Shown one piece after another: positions 29,373-38,403 of a DNA stretch of 64,000 nucleotides. Origin of the DNA: CAVUXJ01 sp963814975 (GTDB lineage: Bacteria; Acidobacteriota; Vicinamibacteria; Vicinamibacterales; CAVVIG01). Both the position numbers and the translations under genes were made by a program. The notes under the pieces are model-generated. The model made no database searches and was not told the DNA's origin. It worked only from the letters and a program-made list of their open reading frames with translations. The stretch lies in the NCBI GenBank assembly GCA_963814975.1, contig CAWFFB010000034.1, forward strand, positions 1 to 64,000. Direction: 5' to 3'. Each line of letters begins with the position of its first letter. Positions within the stretch are counted from its first letter, which is position 1.

Positions 29373-29967
29373 AGGGCGCGTCCAATCCATCGCGTCCCAT
29401 AAGGGCAGCAGAGACGAGATGTCGGTTGGCCGTGGTCGCCTGTGGCGCTCAGTCCACGTGCGCCGGCTGTGTGAATCTCTGAAAACTCAGACCCACTTTG
29501 GTAGTCGACGATCCTCGTCCAGCACGCGCCGCCTGGCGGGCCGCCCTCACTCGTTCCACTTGCCGGTCGGCGATCCTCACCGTGCTCGCCTTAACCTTGC
29601 CTCACGGCGCGTCCAGATCGCGGAGTCGACACCGCATCCCAATGATCTGTTCATGCGGCAAGTCAGCCGCACGCTGCGTCGACGCGAGGGAGGGAGCCGC
29701 GGCATCAGCGGCTCGGTGACTTGCTGAACTACTAGGGGCGAGCCGCGTGAGGAGCTCGGCAGCCGGCCGTACCTGCTCGACCGCACTCTGGGACATACGG
29801 GAATTACCTTGGCGGCCGTGTGGCTCAAATCGCCTCCGGGCCGAAGCACGGTGACGCATGGCTTCTGAATTACCAGATCGTCGTTCTTGTATGATGCTTC
29901 CTGTCATGCGCCCTGCAAGAGACGCCGCGCGAGAGCCCGTTCTGGGCTCCCGCGCTCTGATGGCTCT
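29373..29967. other. Intergenic, no recognised gene
   Basis: About 595 bp after the small gene and before the stop of the leftward giant. Only low-quality frames are visible. Its right end should hold a terminator for the giant; none is obvious. Confidence 0.35.
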
Positions 29968-32900
29968 CTACTTTGAGAGGCAGATGTCGACTGACGGCGT
30001 CGTGCCGTCGTTAAGTGTGGCGAAGATGCGATACAGACCGGGCGTCAGGCCTTTCGTGCTCCAGTTGTACTGATACTGGCCGTCGTTCAGCGTGTAGATC
30101 GGCAGAGTGCGGCCGGATAGACAAGGTCGATGGTGTCGGGTGCCGCCGTGCCGCACGAGGTCCGATCGGCGCATAGTTGAACGTCGGGCTTCACCGACTG
30201 CTGCACGATGACGCCATTGGCGTCCTTCAGGACAAACTTCGCCGGGATGGTCTGACCCATCTTGAACTTGCTCATCGTCACCACGTCATGCGCCGTATCG
30301 TTGATCGGCTGGAGGAAGCCGTCCCAGCGGTAGATGATGATCAACTCCGTTCACAGCGGATTTAGCTGAACGTTGTAGTTCGACTGGACCCCACTCGTGA
30401 AGGTGAAGGTCGAGGTGATGTCGTAGCTGCCCACGAGCGCCGCAGCCGGCGCGCCGACGCTCGCATACGTTGCCGTGCCGGCGTCTGTGCCTAGAATGCC
30501 GGCAACCGTGCCCGTGAACGCCGCGAACACTGCTCCGAGGATCTTCGTTTTGCCGCCGTCCGGCGTGATGATCAATGTGCGCTTGGTCAGCACGATTGCC
30601 GCGTTGCCGGTCGCATTGTGGTAGTTGCCGGTGACGTCGGTGAACGTCCAGGTGGCCGTGCCGCCCGGCACGTTGGTGAAGCGTCGCGCCCAGACTGAGG
30701 CCGCTCAGCGCCCCGCCGCCGACGCCGGTCGCCGTGCCGGTCGCGCCGTGCGCTGCCGCGTCATACACGCCCGTGTAGCCGGTCACGCATGACCGTCGCG
30801 TCCGCCTTCGTGATCACGATGGCGACCGACGCACTCGGCGTTGTTGTAGTTGCCGGTGGTGTCGGTGAAGGTCCAGGTCGCCGTGCCGCCCGGCACGTTG
30901 GTGAAGCTGTCCCCGAGCACCAGGCCGCTCAGCGCCGCGCCGCCGACGCCGGTCGCCGTGCCGGTCGCGCCGTGCGCCGTCGCCGTCAAACACGCCCGTG
31001 TAGCCGGTCACGCTGACCGTCGCGTCCGCCTTCGTGATCACGATGGCGACCGACGCACTGGCGTTGTTGTAGTTGCCCGTGGTGTCGGTGAAGGTCCAGG
31101 TCGCCGTGCCGCCCGGCACGTTCGTGAAGCTGTCCCCGAGCACCAGGCCGCTCAGCGCCGCGCCGCCGATGCCCGTCGCCGTGCCCGTCGCGCCGTGCGC
31201 CGCCGCGTCATACACGCCCGTGTAGCCATCACGCTGACCGTCGCGTCCGCCTTGGTAATCACGATGGCGACCGACGCGCTGGCGTTGTTGTAGTTGCCGG
31301 TCGTGTCGGTGAAGGTCCAGGTCGCCGTGCCGCCGGGCACGTTCGTGAAGCTGTCCCCGAGCACCAGGCCGCTCAGCGCCGCGCCGCCGATGCCGGTCGC
31401 CGTGCCCGTCGCGCCGTGCGCCGCCGCCGTCGATACACGCCCGTGTAGCCGGTGACGCTGACCGTCGCGTCCGCCTTCGTAATCACGATGGCGACCGACG
31501 CACTGGCGTTGTTGTAGTTGCCGGTGGTGTCGGTGAAGGTCCAGGTCGCCGTGCCGCCGGGCACGTTGGTGAAGCTGTCCCCGAGCACCAGGCCGCTCAG
31601 CGCCGCGCCGCCGATGCCGGTCGCCGTGCCGGTCGCGCCGTGCGCCGCCGCCGTCATACACGCCCGTGTAGCCGGTCACGCTGACCGTCGCGTCCGCCTT
31701 GGTAATCACGATGGCGACCGACGCACTGGCGTTGTTGTAGTTGCCGGTCGTGTCGGTGAAGGTCCAGGTCGCCGTGCCGCCGGGCACGTTGGTGAAGCTG
31801 TCCCCGAGCACCAGGCCGCTCAGCGCCGCGCCGCCGATGCCGGTCGCCGTGCCGGTCGCGCCGTGCGCCGCCGCCGTCAAACACGCCCGTGTAGCCGGTC
31901 ACGCTGACCGTCGCGTCCGCCTTGCGTAATCACGATGGCGACCGACGCACTGCGCGTTGTTGTAGTTGCCGGTCGTGTCGGTGAAGGTCCAGGTCGCCGT
32001 GCCGCCGGGCACGTTCGTGAAGCTGTCCCCGAGCACCAGGCCGCTCAGCGCCGCGCCGCCGACGCCGGTCGCCGTGCCGGTCGCGCCGTGCGCTGCGCCG
32101 TCAAACACGCCCGTGTAGCCGGTCACGTTGACCGTCGCGTCCGCCTTCGTGATCACGATGGCGACCGACGCGCTGGCGTTGTTGTAGTTGCCGGTCGTGT
32201 CGGTGAAGGTCCAGGTCGCCGTGCCGCCGGGCACGTTGGTGAAGCTGTCCCCGAGCACCAGGCCGCTCAGCGCCGCGCCGCCGATGCCGGTCGCCGTGCC
32301 CGTCGCGCCGTGCGCGTCGCCGTCAAACACGCCCGTGTAGCCGGTCACGCTGACCGTCGCGTCCGCCTTGGTAATCACGATGGCGACCGACGCGCTCGCG
32401 TTGTTGTAGTTGCCGGTCGTGTCGGTGAAGGTCCAGGTCGCCGTGCCGCCGGGCACGTTGGTGAAGCTGTCCCCGAGCACCAGGCCGCTCAGCGCCCGCC
32501 GCCGACGCCGGTCGCCGTGCCGGTCGCGCCGTGCGCTGCCGCCGTCAAACACGCCCGTGTAGCCGGTCACGTGACCGTCGCGTCCGCCTTCGTGATCACG
32601 ATGGCGACCGACGCACTGGCGTTGTTGTAGTTGCCGGTGGTGTCGGTGAAGGTCCAGGTCGCCGTGCCGCCGGGCACGTTGGTGAAGCTGTCCCCGAGCA
32701 CCAGGCCGCTCAGCGCCACAGCGCCGACGCCGGTCGCCGTGCCCGTCGCGCCGTGCGCCGCTGCCGTCAAACACGCCCGTGTAGCCGGTCACGCTGACCG
32801 TCGCGTCCGCCTTCGTGATCACGATGGCCGACCGACGCACTGGCGTTGTTGTAGTTGCCGGTCGTGTCCGTGAAGGTCCACGTCGCCGTGCCGCCGGGCA

Positions 32901-35325
32901 CGTTCGTGAAGCTGTCCCCGAGCACCAGGCCGCTCAGCGCCCCGCCGCCGACGCCCGTCGCCGTGCCGGTCGCCCGTGCGCTGCCGCGTCAAAGACGCCC
33001 GTGTAGCCAGTCACGCTGACCGTCGCGTTCGCCTTCGTGATCACGATGGCGGCCGTCCCGCGTCGCGTTGTTGTAGTTGCCGGTCGTGTCCGTGAAGGTC
33101 CACGTCGCCGTGCCGCCCGGCACGTTGGTGAAGCTAGCCCCGAGCACCAGGCCGCTCAGCGCCGCGCCGCCGACGCCCGTCGCCGAACCGGTTGCGCCGT
33201 GCGCTGCACCGTCGTAGACGCCCGTGAAGCCATTCACGCACGACAGCTCGCGGCGGCCTTCGAGAGGACGACGTTCGCCGTGCCGTTGTATCGCGTTGTA
33301 GTTGTCATTGCCGGCGAACGTCCAGTTCGCCGTGCCGCCCGGCACGTTCGTGAACGTCGAACCGAGGCTGAGCAACGCGCTCAGATTGTCGCCGCTCACC
33401 CCCGTGGCCGAACCTGTTGCGCCGTGCGCGGTGCCGTCGTACGCGCCGGTGCGTCCAGTGACGGACTCAGCCGCGTTGGCCTTGCTCACCGTCAGCGAGC
33501 TGGAGGCCGTCTGGCCCGAGTAGCGTCGCGTCCGCCGTGAAGCTCGCTGCCACACCTGCCGGGTAACTGCCCGCATTGATGCCGGTGAGACTGCTCGGCG
33601 CTGCCAGCGTCGCGACGCCGCTCGCATTAGTCGTCGCGCTGCCCACGCTCGTGCCGTTCAGGGTGAAGCTGATCGTCTTGCCGCTGACACCAGTACCGCC
33701 GGCGGTCAACGTGGCAGTGAGAGCGCCGCCGTGTGTGCCGCCGTAGGTGCCGCGTCGCGGGCGCAACGGTGAGCGTCGTGGCGGTGATCGAGGGAACCAG
33801 CAGCCAGTTGATCGTTCGAGTCTGATTGTTGGTAAACGCCAGCGTCTGCGTCTGCGTCGCGTAGCCGGGCGCGGACACGGTGATGTTCACGTTGTTGCTG
33901 TTGCCCGGAAATTGAAAGGTCAGCGTATAGGTGCCGTTGGCAAACTCGTTGTCGTCGCGATGCTGTTGCAGGGATTGGGCCGACATTCGAGCACGTGATG
34001 GTGGCTCCAGCGATCACGGCGTTGGTCACCGAGTTTCGGACGGTGCCGGTGATGGTGCCGTTGCCATCCGTGAACGTATTCAGCGCCTCGGACGCCGCGC
34101 CGCGCGCCGTCACGATAGAACTTCTTGCCGAAATGCTGAAAGATCTCGTTCTCGATCGGCGCGAACTCCGCGTTCGTGATGCTGCCGGCTGCATCGGCGA
34201 TCGCGCTGTAGGTGAAGTCGTAATGCGTGTCGGCGTCCTCGGAGATGGTCAGCGTCACGGTTTCGCCAGGCTGCCAGCCCGAGCCCGTGACGGTCACCGG
34301 CTCTCCGGGCCAGTAGTCCTCACGATCGGTCTTCACGGTCGCGTACCCGTAATACTCACCGGTCGTGGCGCCGCCGCCGGCGACGAAAGCCAGGTCGTGC
34401 GGCTGCAGCCCGCCGGCGATCCCGCCGGCGCGCGCCACTGACATCGGGTTCGGCGTCGGCGGAGAAGCCGTCTCTCCAGTCCGCGTAGAGCTCCGCGGAC
34501 GCGACCGCGGCGCCCGCCGACATGCCGCCCGCGATGAGGACCTGGTTGTTGTTCGGCAGCAGCACCGCGACGTGACCGCTGCGCGCGGTCTGCATGGCGC
34601 CGGTCATGAAGAACGATGCCGTCGCAGGATCGAAAATCTCGGCCGACGACAGGTCGTTCGTGCCGTCGCTGCCGCCGACCACGAGCACATGTCCGTCGAG
34701 CATCGTCGTGGCCGTGGCCTTCACGCGAGCGGTGGACATGGCGACGGAGACGCCCGCGCTCTGTCCGGTCGCGGGATCGAAGATCTCGGCAAGGCTCAGC
34801 GGCGACACGCCGTCGGAGCCGCCGACGATGAGCACGCGGCCGTCCTTGAGGGTGGCGGCGGCGTGATCGACGCGCGCCAGCGTCATGTCGCCGGCGTGCA
34901 CGGACAATCCGCTTGCAGGGTCGTAGATCTCGATGTCGAAGGATGGACCATACGAAGCCGTCCCTCCCGCAATCAGCACGCGGCCATCCTTCAACACGGT
35001 CGCCGCATGCCCCGAGCGCGCCACCGCGAGGTCGCCCGCCAGCCGCCCAGGCGCCGGACGCCGGGTCGTAGCTCACAATGCCACTCGAGAGAATGCCGTC
35101 GCTCTTGCCGCCCGTCACCAGCACTCGTCCGTCGGCCAGCGCCACCGAGGCGGCGCCGGTCGGAATGGTGCCGACCTCTCCAGCCGCGACCCATGTGCCG
35201 CTCGCCACCTGCGGGACGTCCGCGCGCAGGACGAGCCACGAAGAACCAAGCACGGCAAGGATCAGAAGCGCCGCCACCGATGCGATGCGCCTTCTGGAGC
35301 GAGCGACAGTTGAGGAGCTATTCAT
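29968..35325 (-). CDS. Giant secreted kelch / MBG-repeat / PxKF protein, multiple frameshifts
   Basis: The start is set at ATG 35325, with AGGA upstream. A signal peptide comes first (VAALLILAVLGSSWLVL), then kelch-like blades (ALADGRVLVTGGKSDG, TLKDGRVLIVGGSDG, LLPNNNQVLIAGGMS) to about 34450. An Ig-like region follows (YWPGEPVTVTGSGWQPGETV), then carboxypeptidase-regulatory-like folds (ITGTVRNSVTNAVIAGATI), Big_3-like segments, about 13 MBG/YDG-type repeats (33500-30640) and a C-terminal PxKF module (MGQTIPAKFVLKDANG, STKGLTPGLYRIFATLNDGT) ending at 29968. Homology is co-linear but switches frame at least a dozen times. One gene of about 1,780 residues with indels explains it best. Likely a cell-surface adhesive or sugar-binding protein; no catalytic motif is seen. 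Confidence 0.8.
30640..33500 (-). repeat. Tandem MBG/YDG-domain repeat array, about 13 units of ~222 bp
   Basis: A marker inside each unit (tgaagctgtccccgag on the plus strand) falls at 30902, 31125, 31346, 31570, 31793, 32018, 32240, 32462, 32683 and 32907, with diverged versions near 30676, 33129 and 33351. Spacings are 221-225 bp around 222 (74 codons). Inner units are nearly identical; outer ones diverge. Each encodes VTGYTGVYDGAAHGATGTAT, then GLVLGDSFTNVPGGTATWTF, then DTTGNYNNA and VAIVITKADATV. Confidence 0.92.
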
Positions 35326-35446
35326 AATGGTCCTGGAGATCAAGTTCTGCCTTCAGCGCGCCGGTATCGGCCGCTCGTGCGTTTCTGTTCTTGGGATTCC
35401 TGCGCTGCACGAGGCGAAGGACGGACCCCGGACGCATTCGCTGCGA

Positions 35447-35467
35447 ACGTCACACGACGTGTGACGT
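35447..35467. promoter_or_regulatory. Perfect 21-bp palindrome upstream of the giant repeat protein
   Basis: acgtcacacg, one central base, then cgtgtgacgt: perfect 10-bp arms, about 120 bp before the start at 35325. Size and symmetry suit a dimeric regulator. The binding factor is unknown. Confidence 0.5.
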
Positions 35468-35789
35468 CCCGCAGGCTGGAGAAGCGTCGTCGGCACCTTG
35501 CATCTCAACAACGGTGCCGACATCGGAGCGGCCCGTTCTCTGGCGGCCGACTGACCCGAAAGGCTCCTTATTGCACGCAAGTCCTGAGGTCTGATTGCGA
35601 AGGGGCTGAACGAGTCGTGATGGGCGGCTTGCGAAAGAGTGGCCCGAGCCAGACTTTCTCGCGGCCGTGACCAGACTGACGGACTAGCGGTCTTGAAAAG
35701 TGGGGGTGCAGTCGTGACGACTTTGGGCGTGAGTTCTACCGCGGCGGCGGTCACCCTCCTCGGAATGCCGCTCCACTGGCGAGTCCGCC

Positions 35790-35925
35790 GACGCCGATGG
35801 CGACGACGACGCCGGCGGGGCTGGCCATCGTGTGGACCGGCGCACCGCAGACCAACCCGGGGAGCTATCTGGTGACGGCGACGGTCAACGACTGCAACTA
35901 CGAGGGCAGCGCGAGTGGCAGCTGC
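35790..35925 (+). pseudogene. MBG-type domain fragment on the plus strand
   Basis: The plus frame reads ATTTPAGLAIVWTGAPQTNP, then GSYLVTATVNDCNYEGSASG, which is the second half of an MBG/YDG-like Ig domain. The orientation is opposite to the giant gene to the left. Flanking sequence in this frame soon loses domain character. It is a piece of another repeat protein, left by inversion or decay. Confidence 0.55.
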
Positions 35926-36261
35926 CTGCCGGCAGCCGCGAGCGGGGCCGCGGTGCAACGCGCGCCAGTTCGCGAGTGAGCGCGAGACTACGGCGGTCGT
36001 AACGGCGCGAGGTGTGGGCCTCGTATAACGAGCAGGCGTCTGGCTGGAATTCGAGCGCGGAGCATGGACCTCGACGACATCCGACGATCGTGTCACTGCC
36101 ACCGCCGCGACCCGAATGAAGAACGTGTATCTAAGGGACGCGATGCTCCTGCCGGAGTCCTCCTAGTGGGCCACGAACGCGGCCAGCGCAACGATTATGA
36201 CCCCAGAAAAAATGCTGTCTCGGTCCAATCGTGCAGTCCTCAGGAGCGCATGGCCACGTCG
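35926..36261. other. Intergenic, no recognised gene
   Basis: About 335 bp between the MBG fragment and the stop of the J-domain gene, with short frames only. Together with 35326-35789 it makes a 0.9-kb gene-poor gap that contains the 35447 palindrome and the fragment. Confidence 0.35.
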
Positions 36262-36825
36262 TCAGGCGGCCACCCCTGACGTGTTCAAGCGACGCATCTG
36301 ATGATGATTCGTCCCATCGTGCTGCTCGAGATAATCCACGCCCTCGGCTGTGATCAGCAGGTGAGAGCTGTCGCCGCGCTGCACCAACTTCTTCTGCACC
36401 AGGAACCAGATGGTGAACTCCAGGTGCTCACGCGCCCTCCCGATCACCGCTTCCAGATCGGTCACAAAGATGCCGGGGTGTGCCGGCTCGAGGCGCCGCT
36501 GCGCGTAGAGGACCTCGAGGACGCGGAGACGGACGGCACGCTCCATCCCGAAGTCGTTCTCCGACGCCGCTCCAGACGAGATGAGGCGCCACCGGATCTG
36601 CCGGTGCTCCTGATGAGCGATGTCGTACTGCGCGCGCCGCTCAGGATCGCAAAGGACGCTGTACGCCTCATGGATCAAGCGGAAGCGACTCGCATTGCCG
36701 GTGTCCTGATTGTCCGGGTGGAAATGCTTCGCAAGATGACGATACACACGATGGATCGTCTCTGGTTCCGCGTTGGCGCTGACCTGAAGGGTCTCGTAGT
36801 AGTCGTCCGCACTATCCATTGGCAT
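36262..36825 (-). CDS. J-domain (DnaJ-like) protein with unknown C-terminal domain
   Basis: 187 residues from ATG 36825, with AGAGG nine bases upstream. The J-domain occupies residues 1-70: DYYETLQVSANAEPETIHRVYRHLAKHFHPD carries the HPD motif needed to stimulate Hsp70 ATPase, then FRLIHEAYSVLCDPERRAQYD. The C-terminal 110 residues are helical (RLRVLEVLYAQRRLEPAHPG, EFTIWFLVQKKLVQRGDSS, LLITAEGVDYLEQH) and resemble a winged helix. There are no zinc fingers or client-binding domains of true DnaJ. A candidate sigma-54 promoter and a palindrome lie upstream, as in the pilus and PilZ operons, suggesting co-regulation. Confidence 0.88.
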   Translation of the reverse strand: MPMDSADDYYETLQVSANAEPETIHRVYRHLAKHFHPDNQDTGNASRFRLIHEAYSVLCDPERRAQYDIAHQEHRQIRWRLISSGAASENDFGMERAVRLRVLEVLYAQRRLEPAHPGIFVTDLEAVIGRAREHLEFTIWFLVQKKLVQRGDSSHLLITAEGVDYLEQHDGTNHHQMRRLNTSGVAA

Positions 36826-36910
36826 CAGGACCTCTGACGATGAGCCTCGCACCGGACCGCCCGATAGCTGGTGCTTCATCGAGCGTTAGCGATGGCTGTT
36901 CACCGTGGAA

Positions 36911-36925
36911 GCATGACCGGTGCCG
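36911..36925 (-). promoter_or_regulatory. Candidate sigma-54 promoter of the J-domain gene
   Basis: On the minus strand it reads cggcac-cggtc-atgc. The invariant GG and GC are ten bases apart, with two differences from TGGCAC-N5-TTGC. It lies 86 bp before the start codon and about 60 bp downstream of the palindrome at 36975. Confidence 0.55.
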
Positions 36926-36974
36926 TGGCTGTGAACCCATATAGTCGGCAGGATTTGCTGGATTCCGCTTTGAT

Positions 36975-36994
36975 GTTCTGCGCCGGTCCAGAAC
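36975..36994. promoter_or_regulatory. GTTCTGG-N6-CCAGAAC palindrome, site 2
   Basis: gttctgc, 6-bp spacer gccggt, ccagaac: one mismatch between the arms. Same spacing as the other sites. Located upstream of the sigma-54-like element of the J-domain gene, as an enhancer site would be. Confidence 0.55.
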
Positions 36995-37206
36995 ACGATA
37001 TGGTCCGGCACAGATTTCCCGTGACAGACACCGACCCCTCGTCCCCTGCCAGGACACGCTGAAGACCACGTTGATCTGACGCTCAGGACCCTCCGAGCGT
37101 CCCGTCCACTGTTGAAATTGAGCGCGACTCGAACGGCATTTTGCGAGTTTGCTCTTCTGCCGCGGCCGATCCCAGGTTGCTGATCGCGGGAGCGACGCGC
37201 GGCCAT

Positions 37207-38376
37207 TCAGGCAGCCCGCCGTCGTGAAGCGACCGATGATGCGGCGTTGTTGTTTAGGGCCGCGAAGCTGGCCCTTAGGACGGCGGCCGCCGCCGCGAGG
37301 GAAGCGGCGGCCGTGCAGGGGAGGCGTTCCGCGTCTGTTGTGATGCTCAGGCAGATCGCGAAAGCGAGTAGCGGAGTCGGGGCGCAGGTCTCGGATGGAA
37401 CACTCTTCTGATTCTGGTCGACCGTCCAGTACTCGATCACGCGCTCGATGATTTCGTCGAGGTGGACGGAGGGCCTGTAGCCCACCAACCGCGCGATCTT
37501 CGCGATGTCGGGGACCCGGCGCGGCATGTCCTCGAAGCTGTCGTCGAAGACTTCATTGTATGGGACAAGCTCAATTCGAGAGTCGCTGCCCGCGATGGCC
37601 TTCACCTTCAACGCGAGATCGCGGATGCTGATCTCGGCGCCGTGGCCGATGTTGAAGACCTCACCCAGGGCCTTCGGCTCCTGAACCAGCGCCGTCACCG
37701 CCGACACAACGTCACCGACCCATGTAAAGCTCCGCGTCTGGCTGCCGTCGCCATGTACCGTGATGGTCTCGCCCTGGAGGGCGCGGCGGACGAAGTTCGG
37801 GAGCACCATGCCGTATCGCGCGCTCTGGCGCGGACCCACGGTATTGAAGAACCGAACGACGATGACGGGCGATTGATATTCCTTCCAGTAGCCCAGCGCC
37901 AGGAACTCGTCCAGGAGCTTGCTGGTGGCGTAGCCCCAACGCGTTTTGGACGGCGGCCCCATCACGAGGTCGGCGTCCTCACGGAAGGGGAGGTTCGCAT
38001 TCTTGCCGTAGACCTCGGAGGTGGACGCGACGAGCACGAGCTTGTGGTGACGCCGCGCGTGCCGGAGCACCGTTTCGGTGCCGTGCACGTTCGTCTCGAT
38101 CGTATGGACCGGTCTCTCGATGACCAGTCTGACTCCGACGGCGGCTGCGAGATGGAACACGACGTCGGCGCGCTCGATCATCGGGCCGAGGACGGCTTCG
38201 TCCATCACCGACCCAATCGTGCACTGGAAGCGCCGATGATGTAGAAGGTGCTCGATGTTCTCGGGACGTCCCGTCGACAGGTCGTCCAGCACCGACACCG
38301 AATGACCCTCGCCGATCAACGACTCCGCCAGATGCGAACCGATGAATCCCGCTCCGCCCGTAATGAGTGCTCGCAC
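37207..38376 (-). CDS. NAD-dependent sugar-nucleotide epimerase/decarboxylase (extended SDR)
   Basis: 389 residues from a GTG start with AAGGAG upstream. The Rossmann motif GGAGFIGSHLAE is at the N-terminus, then LDDLSTG and the catalytic Ser/Thr region VASTSEVYG, YATSK (Tyr-x3-Lys) near residue 150, RFFNTVGPRQ and HGDGSQTRSFTWV. The set is typical of UDP-glucuronate decarboxylase and UDP-glucose/GlcNAc epimerase-like enzymes. The family normally ends near IEYW (about residue 318). Here about 70 further Ala-rich residues contain a strong hairpin, so the true stop may have been lost to an indel. It is the third gene of an exopolysaccharide-type operon and would supply an activated sugar. Confidence 0.88.
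   Translation of the reverse strand: MRALITGGAGFIGSHLAESLIGEGHSVSVLDDLSTGRPENIEHLLHHRRFQCTIGSVMDEAVLGPMIERADVVFHLAAAVGVRLVIERPVHTIETNVHGTETVLRHARRHHKLVLVASTSEVYGKNANLPFREDADLVMGPPSKTRWGYATSKLLDEFLALGYWKEYQSPVIVVRFFNTVGPRQSARYGMVLPNFVRRALQGETITVHGDGSQTRSFTWVGDVVSAVTALVQEPKALGEVFNIGHGAEISIRDLALKVKAIAGSDSRIELVPYNEVFDDSFEDMPRRVPDIAKIARLVGYRPSVHLDEIIERVIEYWTVDQNQKSVPSETCAPTPLLAFAICLSITTDAERLPCTAAASLAAAAAVLRASFAALNNNAASSVASRRRAA
37284..37313. terminator. GC-rich hairpin at the end of the exopolysaccharide operon
   Basis: cggccgccgc (37284-37293) and gcggcggccg (37304-37313) are perfect 10-bp arms with a 10-base loop. It falls within the extra C-terminal coding tail of the SDR gene but suits a transcription terminator. 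No T-tract follows on the minus strand, so rho-independence is uncertain. Confidence 0.4.
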
Positions 38377-38403
38377 AGTCAGTGTCTCCTTCAGAGATGG
38401 AAA

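Larger units (their letters stand above)
36826..37206. other. Regulatory intergenic region upstream of the J-domain gene
   Basis: About 380 bp. It contains the GTTCTG-type palindrome (36975-36994) and a leftward -24/-12 element (36911-36925). No gene seen. Confidence 0.5.

Noticed and set aside
31935..32630. Plus-strand open frames across the repeat array
   Set aside because: They repeat the same Arg/Gly/Val-rich pattern on the antisense side of the MBG domains; domain homology is only on the minus strand.
30640..33500. The 222-bp tandem repeats as a CRISPR array
   Set aside because: Units are far longer than CRISPR repeats, have no unique spacers, and translate into Ig-like MBG domains.
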